Source of the DNA: Paraburkholderia kururiensis
Lineage (GTDB): Bacteria > Pseudomonadota > Gammaproteobacteria > Burkholderiales > Burkholderiaceae
Length of the DNA stretch: 64,000 nt
NCBI RefSeq assembly: GCF_034424375.1
Contig: NZ_CP139965.1
Coordinates: 2,108,001-2,172,000, forward strand
Direction of reading: 5' to 3'
A program made the position numbers and the translations under genes. Positions within the stretch are counted from its first letter, which is position 1. The number at the start of each line of letters is the position of its first letter. A model generated the notes under the pieces. It did not search any database and was not told where the DNA came from. It worked only from the letters and a program-made list of their open reading frames with translations. Below, in pieces: positions 35,757 through 44,167 of this stretch.

Positions 35757-36562
35757 CGGTCTCCCGCCCAACTTCCGCCGCTCCTGCGGGCTCACATGCG
35801 CATTCTGTGGCGCAGGGCGCCCGCATCGACATCCGCAACGTCAGCCACCGCTTCGTCCTGCACGGCGAGACGCTCCCCGTGCTGGAAGACATCAGTCTCA
35901 CGATCGAGCCCGGCGAATTCGTCGCGTTGCTCGGCCCGAGCGGTTGCGGTAAATCGACGTTGCTGCGGCTCGTAGCCGGGCTCGATGCGCCCGCTGAAGG
36001 CGCGATTCACGCGGACGGCGAACGTGTGAGCGGCCCCGATCCTTCGCGAGTCGTCGTGTTCCAGGACCCCACGCTGTTCCCGTGGCGCACGGTGCGCGAC
36101 AACGTCGGACTCGGTCCGCAGGCACAAGGCACGCTGCGCGGCGCAGGCAGGCGTATCGATGCCGCGCTCGAACTGGTGGGACTTTCCGCGTTCGCCAACG
36201 CGTTTCCGCATCAGCTTTCCGGCGGCATGGCACAACGCGCGGCGCTGGCGCGTGCGCTCGTCAACGACCCGCAACTGCTCGTGCTCGACGAACCGTTCGG
36301 CAAGCTCGATTCGCTCACGCGCATCCGCATGCAAAGCGAACTCGTGCGGCTTTGGCAGGCAGCCGGCTTTTCGGTGCTGCTCGTGACGCACGACGTGGAG
36401 GAGGCGCTCTATGTCGCCAACCGCGTGATCGTGTTGAGCGAACGTCCCGCACGCATCGTCTCGCAGATACGCAACGACGCGCCGTATCCGCGCCATCGCG
36501 ACGATCCGGCGCTCGTGGCGTTGCGCCGCGAGGCGCTCGCGGTGCTGGGGCTCGACACGTAA
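35750..36562 (+). CDS. SsuB-like sulfonate ABC ATPase
   Basis: A 270-residue ATPase: Walker A LGPSGCGKSTLLRLVAGL, Q-loop VFQDPTLFPW (SsuB/TauB/NrtD class), signature LSGGMAQRAALARAL, Walker B LLVLDEPFGKLDSLTR, and VTHDVEEALY. The ATG overlaps the permease end (ATGGTAG). It is the only ATPase in the sulfur region and may serve all three binding proteins. Confidence 0.9.
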   Translation: MVAVSRPTSAAPAGSHAHSVAQGARIDIRNVSHRFVLHGETLPVLEDISLTIEPGEFVALLGPSGCGKSTLLRLVAGLDAPAEGAIHADGERVSGPDPSRVVVFQDPTLFPWRTVRDNVGLGPQAQGTLRGAGRRIDAALELVGLSAFANAFPHQLSGGMAQRAALARALVNDPQLLVLDEPFGKLDSLTRIRMQSELVRLWQAAGFSVLLVTHDVEEALYVANRVIVLSERPARIVSQIRNDAPYPRHRDDPALVALRREALAVLGLDT

Positions 36563-36639
36563 CGCACCTGCATCGACCGGCGGCAATCGAAAGCTGGTCG
36601 CACGAAAACCAGCACATCACGCATAGGGGAAATAACGCA

Positions 36640-37674
36640 ATGAGTCATTCGAACGGCAGCACACTTTCGAGCCGCGCGCGCCGCACGTGGCTGCGCAACA
36701 CGGCATGGGCCGCGGGCGCGGCAGCGCTGGGCGGCGCATCGTTCGGCCTGCCCGGCGTGCGCGCCGCGGCAGACGAAGCGTTGAAGCCGCTCAAGCTGTC
36801 ATGGAACGCGGGCGCCATCTGCACGGCGCCGGTGCCCGTCGCGGTACAGCAGGGGTTCTTCCGCAAGCATGGCTTGCAGGTGGAACTCGTCAACTTCGCG
36901 GGCTCCACCGACCAGCTGCTCGAAGCGATTGCCACCGGCAAGTCCGATGCGGGCGTGGGCATGGCGCTGCGCTGGATCAAGCCGCTCGAACAGGGCTTCG
37001 ACGTCAAGCTCACGGCGGGCATCCACGGTGGTTGCATGCGGCTGCTCGCCACGCGCGCGTCGGGCATTGTCGATCTGCAGGGGCTCAAAGGCCAGACGGT
37101 GGGCGTGAGCGACATGGCGAGTCCCGCGAAGAACTTCTTCGCGATCACGTTGAAGAAACTCGGCATCGATCCCGACAACGACGTGCATTGGCGTCAGTAC
37201 CCCGCGCCGCTGCTGGGCGAAGCGCTGAAAAAAGGCGAAGTGCAGGCGATTGCCGACGGCGACCCGACGATCTGGACGTTGCGAGAGACGAACCACCTGC
37301 AGGAGGTCTCGAACAACCTTTGCGGCGAGTACGCGAACCGCGTGTGCTGCGTGCTCGGCGTGCGCGGCTCGCTGGTCCGCAAGGACCGCGCAACGGCACA
37401 GGCGCTGACGCAGGCACTGCTCGAAGCGACGGAATGGACGGCGAATCACCCCGCCGAGGCCGCGGCGATCTTTGCGCCGAATGCGCCGGGCGCGAACGTC
37501 GCGCAACTGACCGAGATGCTGAAGAGCCACACGGATCACCACCATCCCGTGGGCGATGCGTTCAAGAAGGAAATCTCGCTTTACGCGGACGATCTCAAGT
37601 CGGTGGGTGTGTTGAATGCGGGCACGAACTCGGACCGTTTTGCGACGCGTGTTTTTTCGGACGTGCTGGCCTGA
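36640..37674 (+). CDS. SsuA/NrtA-like ABC binding protein (second)
   Basis: A 344-residue protein with a twin-arginine-like leader (RARRTWLRNTAWAAGAAALGG) ending near VRAAA. It matches the nitrate/sulfonate/taurine binding family: ICTAPVPVAVQQGFFRKHGLQVE, GSTDQLLEAIATGKSDAGVGMA, and GLKGQTVGVSDMASPAKNF. AGGGGA lies ten bases before the ATG. Having a second binding protein behind the ATPase suggests two substrates through one channel. Confidence 0.87.
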   Translation: MSHSNGSTLSSRARRTWLRNTAWAAGAAALGGASFGLPGVRAAADEALKPLKLSWNAGAICTAPVPVAVQQGFFRKHGLQVELVNFAGSTDQLLEAIATGKSDAGVGMALRWIKPLEQGFDVKLTAGIHGGCMRLLATRASGIVDLQGLKGQTVGVSDMASPAKNFFAITLKKLGIDPDNDVHWRQYPAPLLGEALKKGEVQAIADGDPTIWTLRETNHLQEVSNNLCGEYANRVCCVLGVRGSLVRKDRATAQALTQALLEATEWTANHPAEAAAIFAPNAPGANVAQLTEMLKSHTDHHHPVGDAFKKEISLYADDLKSVGVLNAGTNSDRFATRVFSDVLA

Positions 37675-37697
37675 TCTCACGCGACTGACGAACGCGG

Positions 37698-37731
37698 AAC
37701 GACGCGCGCTACAGCAGCGGCGCGCGTCGTT
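37698..37731. terminator. Bidirectional hairpin between convergent sulfur operons
   Basis: A perfect 12-bp stem (AACGACGCGCGC/GCGCGCGTCGTT) with a 10-base loop lies between the second binding protein and the convergent SfnB-like gene. AT pairs at both ends and the convergent setting fit a two-way terminator, though no long T-run follows. Confidence 0.65.
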
Positions 37732-37769
37732 CATGCAAGCCGTACGTCCACTATGGCACTGCGGCGCGC

Positions 37770-38972
37770 TCAGACCGCGGCAAACGCGGCGCGCCCCACA
37801 TTGCCAAGCACGGTATCGTTCTGCGGCGTATGAATGCGGGCGCACAAGACGTCGCGGTAGTGGCGCTCCAGCGGATTGTTGCGGCTTAAGCCCGGATTGC
37901 TGCTCGCTTCGAGCGCCAGTTCGACGGCGCGAATGGCGTCCCGGCTCACGAGATATTTGAGGGTGGGGGCCGCTGTCGCGTCGACACTTCCGTTCGCGCC
38001 CGCATCGAGCAACACGCGGTTATTGAGCAGCAATGCGTCGATCTGGCCCGCCGTCTGCTGGAAATGAGGAAGCGTCGAGAGCGGCGCGCTGAGCCCCGAG
38101 GGAACACGGTGCGCGGCCCAGTGTACGAACCAGTCGCGAGCCGCTCTCGCGACGCCGTCGTAGACGGCCGGCAGCAATACGTTCGTCCATAGCGTCGTGA
38201 CAGCGTCCATGCCGGTGGCGAGCCCCGGCGGTTGCAGATCGACGGCATGCTCGACCGGCACGCGCACGTTTTCGAAGATCACTTCGTGGCTGCCCGTCGC
38301 GCGCATGCCGAGGTGGTTCCACGGTTCGCCGAAACGGATGCCCGGCATGTCGCGATGCACGAGCCACGTGCCCACGCGCGGCGTGGCTTCATCGGTGCGT
38401 CCCCAGACGGCGAACCACGTGAGGCCGGGGCTTCCCGTGGAATAGAGCTTGCGGCCATTCAGTACCCAGTGGCCGCCGTCGAGCCGGCCCACGGTGGCGG
38501 GCAAGCCGCCGCGCGAGGGCGAGCCCAGTTCCGGTTCGACGCGCAGCGAGTTGATGAGCGCGCCGCGTTCCACCGCGTCGCGCGCGATGGCTTCTTTGAG
38601 CCAGTCGGGCCAGTTCGGGTTGGCTTGCAGGCGCACGTGGTAGACGTACTGCATCACCAGAATCAACGCCGTGGAAGGCTCGCCGCGCGCCACGGCGCGG
38701 ATGACCTTGAGTGCTTGGGGCAGCGTGGCTTCGTGCCCGCCCAATGCTCGGGGTACCGTCAGCGCGAGCAGATCGGCCTCACGCAAACGCGCGAGATTGT
38801 CGTGCGGAAACGTGGGGCCGGCATCGAGTTCGGCGGCGGTGGCGGCGAAGTCCGCTGTGAGCGCGTCGAGCCATGCATCGGCCTGCGGGCTATCGAGATT
38901 GGCGAGTGCCGCGAGCGCGGTTGCGTCGCGTTCGACGTCAGCCAGCGAGTTGTCGGGAAGGCGGCTTGTCAT
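37770..38972 (-). CDS. SfnB/DszC-like acyl-CoA dehydrogenase-fold flavin monooxygenase
   Basis: A 400-residue protein of the sulfur-acquisition (SfnB/DszC) branch of the acyl-CoA dehydrogenase fold. Visible are an N-terminal helical domain (LREADLLALTVPRALGG), the flavin-binding beta domain with GHWVLNGRKLYSTGSPGLTWF and LGMRATGSHEVIFENVRVP, and a C-terminal helical bundle. The acyl-CoA dehydrogenase catalytic Glu is not obvious, consistent with an FMNH2-dependent oxygenase acting on organosulfur compounds. It follows the third binding protein by 40 bases in one operon. Confidence 0.83.
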   Translation of the reverse strand: MTSRLPDNSLADVERDATALAALANLDSPQADAWLDALTADFAATAAELDAGPTFPHDNLARLREADLLALTVPRALGGHEATLPQALKVIRAVARGEPSTALILVMQYVYHVRLQANPNWPDWLKEAIARDAVERGALINSLRVEPELGSPSRGGLPATVGRLDGGHWVLNGRKLYSTGSPGLTWFAVWGRTDEATPRVGTWLVHRDMPGIRFGEPWNHLGMRATGSHEVIFENVRVPVEHAVDLQPPGLATGMDAVTTLWTNVLLPAVYDGVARAARDWFVHWAAHRVPSGLSAPLSTLPHFQQTAGQIDALLLNNRVLLDAGANGSVDATAAPTLKYLVSRDAIRAVELALEASSNPGLSRNNPLERHYRDVLCARIHTPQNDTVLGNVGRAAFAAV

Positions 38973-39012
38973 GGTGGGCTCTGTCTCGGTTCATGCATTT
39001 GACGCGCCGGCA

Positions 39013-39975
39013 TCACTGCGCAGAGAGCGGAAACTGCCGGTCGAAGCTCTGCGAAACATCGAGCCGGGTCTTGATCACATCGGCGCGATGGTAGAGGTCG
39101 GCGGTTTTCTGCTGTTCGGCGATCAGGTGGTCGTCGATGGCGACCGGATGGAGTTGCGCGCGCTGATAGACGACCTTCAGCACTTCGGGCGGCAGCCCCG
39201 TCACCTTCGATTGCATGGCGGCCACTTCGTCGGGATGGGACAACGCCCAGCGCTGGCCCGCCGCGACGCGCTTGAGGAAGTCCCCGATTTCGGCGTGCTT
39301 TTCCTTGATCGAGGTTTGCGTGGCCGCCTGAAAGCTCAGCCCCGAAGAGAGATCGACGCCGTTGGCGACGGCACGGTCGTGGTCGCGCTGCTCGCCGAGC
39401 GCGACATACGGGTCCCACGTGGACCACGCATCGACGTTGCCCGACGCGAGCGCGGCCTTGGCATCGGCGGGCTGCATGAAACGCAGCGACACGTCGGTGA
39501 GCTTGATGCCCGCGCGCTCCAGTGTCGCGATGACGAGGTAGTGGCCAATGGAGCCGCGCGTCGTTGCAATGCGTTTGCCCTTGAGGTCTGCGGCCGTCTT
39601 GATGGGCGAGGAGTCGGGCACGATGATCGCGAGATCGGTGGGCGTGGACCGTGTGGCGGCGACGGCGCGCACCTTCGCGCCCGCCGCGTAGGCGAAGATC
39701 AACGGCGCGTCGCCCAGGCCGCCCACATCGATGGCACCCGCATTGAGCGCCTCCCCCAGCGGCTGTGCGGCCGGAAAGTTGAACCACTCGATCCTGTACG
39801 GCACATCCTTCAGTTGCCCAGACGCTTCGAGAATGCCGCGCGTCTGCAGTTGCTGGTCGCCCACTTTCAGCGTGGTTTCGGCCAGAACGGCAGGCGACGC
39901 GACGGTCGCGGCTGTGCCGAGCACGATCACAAGGCGGGACCATCGCAGCAGGTAGTGGTTGAGAAGGGAGAGCAT
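39013..39975 (-). CDS. SsuA-like aliphatic sulfonate binding protein (third)
   Basis: A 320-residue periplasmic protein; ATG 39975 gives a Sec signal peptide (LVIVLGTAATVASPAVLA) before ETTLKVGDQQ. The body follows SsuA: ILEASGQLKDVPYRIEWFNFPAAQPLGEAL, NAGAIDVGGLGDAPLIFAYA, and VDAWSTWDPYVALGE. It is first in the operon with the SfnB-like gene and divergent from the LysR gene. It lacks its own permease, so it likely docks to the channel at 34710. Confidence 0.88.
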   Translation of the reverse strand: MLSLLNHYLLRWSRLVIVLGTAATVASPAVLAETTLKVGDQQLQTRGILEASGQLKDVPYRIEWFNFPAAQPLGEALNAGAIDVGGLGDAPLIFAYAAGAKVRAVAATRSTPTDLAIIVPDSSPIKTAADLKGKRIATTRGSIGHYLVIATLERAGIKLTDVSLRFMQPADAKAALASGNVDAWSTWDPYVALGEQRDHDRAVANGVDLSSGLSFQAATQTSIKEKHAEIGDFLKRVAAGQRWALSHPDEVAAMQSKVTGLPPEVLKVVYQRAQLHPVAIDDHLIAEQQKTADLYHRADVIKTRLDVSQSFDRQFPLSAQ

Positions 39976-40182
39976 AGGCGCGATGAAGAGCCGGAGGGCA
40001 GGGTAGCGGAAAAGCACACGATACGAGCCGGTTTTATATAAGGCAAACGCATTGTTATGCTTTACTAATATGCGGCCCGGAAAAAGAACGTGCTTGAATG
40101 CCGCCGTGTCGGCACGGTAAGCTCGTGCAGGAAATGCGCTACCCCGGTCGCATTCGTCAATCACCCACAGACAGAAAAACCC

Positions 40183-41094
40183 ATGAAACTCGATGAAATC
40201 GAGGCCTTCGTTGCTGTCGTGCGCAGCCAGTCGCTGAGCCAGGCAGCCGACTCGCTTGCGCTGACGCAGCCGGCCGTCACGCGCCGCATTCAGAACTTCG
40301 AAGAAGCGCTCGGCGTGGAACTGCTCGACCGCAACACCAAGCCGCTGAGAACGACGCCGATGGGCCGCGCCGTGTACGAGCAGTGCCGCGCGATCGTGCG
40401 CGAGGTGGATGGGCTCAGGCATCTCGTAACCGACGGCGCGCCGCTCGCGGGTGTGCTGCGCATCGGCGTGGCGCAAACGGTGGCCGATGTCGCGATGCTC
40501 AAGGCGCTCAATGCACTACGCAGCGCACATCCTGAACTACAGGCGCGTGTTTCGACGGGATGGGGCAATCCGCTGCTGCAAAAGGTCGAGGAGGGCGAAC
40601 TCGATGCGGTCATCGTGCTCTTGCCCTCGAATCGCGTATTGCCCGAAACGCTGGTGGGCGAAGCGTTGGGCGAACTGAAGCTGGCGGTCGTCGCGCGCAA
40701 AGGGAGCCTGAAGAAGTGCACGCATACGCTGGCGGAATGTCAGTCGCATGGCTGGGTGCTGAATCCGGATGGCTGCGGCTTTCGGGCCGGCCTGCACCAG
40801 GCGCTCGCCGCGCAAGGCTATACGTTGAAGCTGAATCTCGAAACGCTGGGCACGGAGTTGCAACTGGGGCTCGTGGCGGATGGCGTGGGGCTGGGCCTCG
40901 TGCCGTTGCCGTTGCTGCGCGTCAGCGCGCATGCGGCGCAGCTCGACGTCATTCAGGTGCGCGACTTCAAGCCTGAAATCGCGGTGTGGATGGTGAGGTC
41001 GCGTGCGCTGGGAAAGATGCAGTCGGCGCTGACGACGCTGGCGGAAAGCGTCGAACGGAGCTTCAAGGCAGCGCGTCTTTCACGCGCCGCCTGA
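40183..41094 (+). CDS. LysR-family regulator in the sulfur cluster
   Basis: A 303-residue regulator from ATG 40183. The DNA-binding part reads QSLSQAADSLALTQPAVTRRIQNFEEALGVELLDR. Effector-domain starts at residue 90 (GVLRIGVAQTVADVAML). It is divergent from the third binding protein-SfnB operon across a 207-base AT-rich gap (TTTATATAAGG at 40032 and TTACTAATATGC near 40063). It does not show the CysB/SsuR-type N-terminus, so it is more likely a local regulator than the global sulfur activator. Confidence 0.87.
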   Translation: MKLDEIEAFVAVVRSQSLSQAADSLALTQPAVTRRIQNFEEALGVELLDRNTKPLRTTPMGRAVYEQCRAIVREVDGLRHLVTDGAPLAGVLRIGVAQTVADVAMLKALNALRSAHPELQARVSTGWGNPLLQKVEEGELDAVIVLLPSNRVLPETLVGEALGELKLAVVARKGSLKKCTHTLAECQSHGWVLNPDGCGFRAGLHQALAAQGYTLKLNLETLGTELQLGLVADGVGLGLVPLPLLRVSAHAAQLDVIQVRDFKPEIAVWMVRSRALGKMQSALTTLAESVERSFKAARLSRAA

Positions 41095-41121
41095 GACCTG
41101 TTCCATGAGCGCGATGGCCGA

Positions 41122-42729
41122 TCAGATCACGAAGAAGCCGTGCGTGCCGTCGCGCTCGAGTTGCGCGACGAGCCCGTATTCCCACTCCAGATACGCGTTC
41201 ATGGCCTCGCGCGCGTTGTCGGTGCCTTCATAGGGGCGCCGATAGCGGTCGATGCGCGGCGAAGCGAGGCGGGCGTCACCATTCTCCGTCGGCAAGCCCG
41301 CTCGAATCCACGCCGCTGTGCCGCCTGCCAGCACGTGCACGGGCTTGCCCGTCAGCGCGGCGATGTCGGCGGCCGCGAACGGCGCGAGTGCGTTCGTCCC
41401 GCACGTCACCACGTAGCGTTTCGCGTCGGGTAGCGCTCGCAGATCGTCGATCGCATTGACGAGCCGCGAGCGAACCAGCCAGTACGCGCCGGGAATATGC
41501 GCCTTCACGTGATTCGCGCTCGACGTGACGTCGATCACGAGCGTGCCGCTCGATGCGTCGGCGAGCAGCGCGGCGAGTTCGTGAGCGGATACCTCCGGTA
41601 TGGGTGGCGCCTCTGCCTTCGCCCCTCGCCACGGTCCGCTTTCCGTCAGCGCTTGCGGCGCTGCGCCGTCGACCACATAGACCTCGATATTCATCTGCGC
41701 GAGCCATGAAGCGGTCATGTTGGCGCGCACGCCGTCGTCGTCGAAGAGCACGACACGTGCGCCGCGTACGGGCGCGAACATGTCGGTCTCCTGAACCAGC
41801 TGGCCGCCTGGCGCGCCCTGAAAACCGGGCGCGTGCGCGTTTTCGTATTCGGCGGGTGTGCGTACGTCGAAGCGATAGGTCGTGCGCGACGGTTCGTTGG
41901 CCCAGCGCGCGGCTTCGTCCAGCGAGGTGCGGCCTGCGCCCGCGCTATCGGCGAGCGCGCGCGACGCGCTGCGCGATGCGTCGAGACTCGCGGCATCGAG
42001 ACCGGCCTGCGCGTCGAATTGCCGATGGCTGCCGTGCTCGAGCGTCTGGCCCGCCAACGTCCAGCCTATCGTTCCGTTGCGCAGCGCGGCGACCGGATTC
42101 GGCAGTCCCGCATTGACGAGCGATTGCGCGCCGATGATGCTGCGCGTACGCCCCGCGCAATTGACGATCACACGTGTCTTCGGGTCCGGCGCGAGCGCTC
42201 GCGCACGCAGCACGAGTTCGGCGCCCGGCACGCTCACGCTGCCGGGAATGTTCATGGTCTGGTATTCGTCGAAGCGGCGCGCGTCGAGCACCACGACGTC
42301 GTCGCCGTGCTTCAGCAGGGTTTCCACGGCTTCGGCCGAAAGCGAAGGCGTATGGCGTTGCGCTTCCACGAGTTCGCCGAACGCTTTGCTCGGCACGTTG
42401 ACGTCGCGAAACACTTCGCCGCCCGCACGAATCCAGCCATCGAGTCCACCCGCGAGCAATGCGATCTGCGTGTAGCCAAGCGACGCGAGTTTGTCCGCGG
42501 CGCGTTGAGCGAGTCCTTCGCCCGCATCGAACAACACGATGGGGACGTCGCGGCGCGGCAGACGCGTGTAGGCGTCCAGTTCCAGCTTCGACAATGGCAC
42601 ATTCGCGGCGAAGAGCGGATGCGCCTGCGCATGCGGGTCTTCTTCGCGTACGTCGAGGAGGGCGATTTCGCGGCGCGCGAGCAGCGCTGCGCGCACGTCT
42701 TCATAGGTGCGCACGGGATAGGACGTCAT
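41122..42729 (-). CDS. Four-domain rhodanese-like sulfurtransferase
   Basis: A 535-residue cytosolic protein from ATG 42729, which overlaps the cupin gene stop (ATGA). Four rhodanese repeats of about 110 residues are visible. Repeats 2 and 4 keep the active-site Cys (IVNCAGRTRS near residue 187; VVTCGTNALAP near 442). Repeats 1 and 3 have Asp in its place (VLFDAGEGLAQ and VLFDDDGVRAN), so they are probably inactive. It would carry sulfane sulfur released from cysteine or organosulfur breakdown. It is last in the SsuD-aldolase-cupin-rhodanese operon. Confidence 0.9.
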   Translation of the reverse strand: MTSYPVRTYEDVRAALLARREIALLDVREEDPHAQAHPLFAANVPLSKLELDAYTRLPRRDVPIVLFDAGEGLAQRAADKLASLGYTQIALLAGGLDGWIRAGGEVFRDVNVPSKAFGELVEAQRHTPSLSAEAVETLLKHGDDVVVLDARRFDEYQTMNIPGSVSVPGAELVLRARALAPDPKTRVIVNCAGRTRSIIGAQSLVNAGLPNPVAALRNGTIGWTLAGQTLEHGSHRQFDAQAGLDAASLDASRSASRALADSAGAGRTSLDEAARWANEPSRTTYRFDVRTPAEYENAHAPGFQGAPGGQLVQETDMFAPVRGARVVLFDDDGVRANMTASWLAQMNIEVYVVDGAAPQALTESGPWRGAKAEAPPIPEVSAHELAALLADASSGTLVIDVTSSANHVKAHIPGAYWLVRSRLVNAIDDLRALPDAKRYVVTCGTNALAPFAAADIAALTGKPVHVLAGGTAAWIRAGLPTENGDARLASPRIDRYRRPYEGTDNAREAMNAYLEWEYGLVAQLERDGTHGFFVI

Positions 42730-43322
42730 GAGCGATGCAGTTCCTTGCTGAGATCCCACAGGTTAGGGAGCGTGTCGTTCGAATAGCCGGATATGAAAGG
42801 CTTCGGCAAACCGTGTGCTTGATAGGTGGAGCGCCGGACCGCGCCGATGTTCGCGCCGTACACGTGGATGCTGATCGACGTGCGGTCGTCGTAGGCGTTG
42901 CGTACGCGGTGAATGTCGCCGATAGCCGGCGATACCGCTTCGACGTCGCCGGCTTCGAGACGCACTTCCGGGCCGGCCTCTCGCAGCGTGCCGTCGTCGT
43001 TGCGCGCATAGGGCGCCGCGAATTCGGCGCCGCGCAGCACGCCGATGAGGCCCCATACGGTGTGGTCGTGAATCGGCGTCTGCTGGCCCGGTCCCCAGAC
43101 GAAGCTCACGACGCTGAAACGTTGGCGTGCATCGGCGTAGAGCAGGAATTGCTGATAGCGCTCGCTGGAGGGCTGCGCGTATTGCGGGGGAAGCCAGTCG
43201 TCGACACGGATCAGTTCGCGCAACGCGAGTCCGCCTTGATCGAGCAGCGTGGACTCGCTCGCACCGGAATCGACGAGCGTCGCGATTTCCGCGACGAACT
43301 CGCGCAGTTTGTGAAGGGCCAT
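42726..43322 (-). CDS. Cysteine dioxygenase-family cupin (CDO or 3-mercaptopropionate dioxygenase)
   Basis: A 198-residue cupin. The iron-binding His set is in TPIHDHTVWGLIGVL with a later His in IGDIHRVRN. Length and the segment SERYQQFLLYADARQRFSVVSFVWGPGQ match bacterial CDO. Bacterial 'Arg-type' and 'Gln-type' enzymes differ in substrate (cysteine or 3-mercaptopropionate); the deciding residue was not resolved. It would oxidise a thiol to a sulfinate. Start and stop codons overlap those of both neighbours. Confidence 0.86.
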   Translation of the reverse strand: MALHKLREFVAEIATLVDSGASESTLLDQGGLALRELIRVDDWLPPQYAQPSSERYQQFLLYADARQRFSVVSFVWGPGQQTPIHDHTVWGLIGVLRGAEFAAPYARNDDGTLREAGPEVRLEAGDVEAVSPAIGDIHRVRNAYDDRTSISIHVYGANIGAVRRSTYQAHGLPKPFISGYSNDTLPNLWDLSKELHRS

Positions 43323-44149
43323 CAGTCGAGCAACTCCGGTTCGGAATCGAGCAGCCCTTCATACAGGCTCTCAAATGCATACCGCGCGCCGCTTGCGCGG
43401 CCCACCTGCTGATGCGTGAGCGCCGCCATTTCGTGGGCAATGGGCTGTGGCGTGCCCGCCGCTTCGGCGAGCAACTGCGCGTGGCACGCATTGTCGAGCG
43501 CGATGTACCACCACGCGGCCGCTTCCACAGTAGGCCCGGCCGTGAGGATGCCGTGGTTCTTCAGGATCACAGCCTTGTGCGGGCCCAGCGCATCGGCAAT
43601 GCGAGCCCCTTCGGTGGTGTCCAAGACCACGCCGCGGAAGTCGTCGAACAGCGCGTGGTCTTCGTAGAAGGCGCACGAGTCCTGCGTCAACGGGTCGAGC
43701 TTGCGGCCCAGTGTCGACCAGGCTTTGCCATAGAGCGAATGCGTGTGCGCCGCAGCCACCACGTCCGGTCGCGCTTCGTGAATCGCGGCGTGAATTGCAA
43801 ACGCGGCCTGATTCACGGGGCCGTCGCCGACCACGATTTCGCCATTGCGGTTCACGAGCAGCAGGTCGGATACGCGTATGCGGCCAAAGTGTCGGCCGAG
43901 CGGGTTGACCCAGAAGTGGTCTGTCCATTCGGGATCGCGCGCCGTGATGTGGCCGGCGAGCCCTTGCGCGAAGCCGTAGCGGGCGAAGAGACGAAACGCG
44001 CCGGCGAGTCGCTGTTGACGGTGAAGGCGTTCCTGCTCGATCGAACGTTGGGGCTCGGCGTTGTCGTCGAACCAGAACTTGCGCAGAGGCGTCTTGCGAA
44101 ACGCGAGCTTCGGCGCAAGTTTCTTTGTGTTGGCGAGTACGGTGCTCAT
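43322..44149 (-). CDS. Class II aldolase/adducin-family protein
   Basis: A 275-residue protein with the fold's zinc ligands in AAAHTHSLYGKAW (His-x-His) and a downstream His in AVILKNHGILTAG. The start region FARYGFAQGLAGHITARDPE is typical. Substrates in the family range from fuculose-phosphate to uncharacterised sugar acids; here it is the second gene of a sulfur operon between the monooxygenase and the cupin, so an aldehyde or hydroxy acid from desulfonation is possible (inference). Confidence 0.84.
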   Translation of the reverse strand: MSTVLANTKKLAPKLAFRKTPLRKFWFDDNAEPQRSIEQERLHRQQRLAGAFRLFARYGFAQGLAGHITARDPEWTDHFWVNPLGRHFGRIRVSDLLLVNRNGEIVVGDGPVNQAAFAIHAAIHEARPDVVAAAHTHSLYGKAWSTLGRKLDPLTQDSCAFYEDHALFDDFRGVVLDTTEGARIADALGPHKAVILKNHGILTAGPTVEAAAWWYIALDNACHAQLLAEAAGTPQPIAHEMAALTHQQVGRASGARYAFESLYEGLLDSEPELLD

Positions 44150-44167
44150 GATGTCGTCGGTGCGCCG

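Noticed and set aside
39013..39975. Third SsuA-like gene as a decayed duplicate
   Set aside because: It has an intact signal peptide, full length and all family segments, and heads its own operon.
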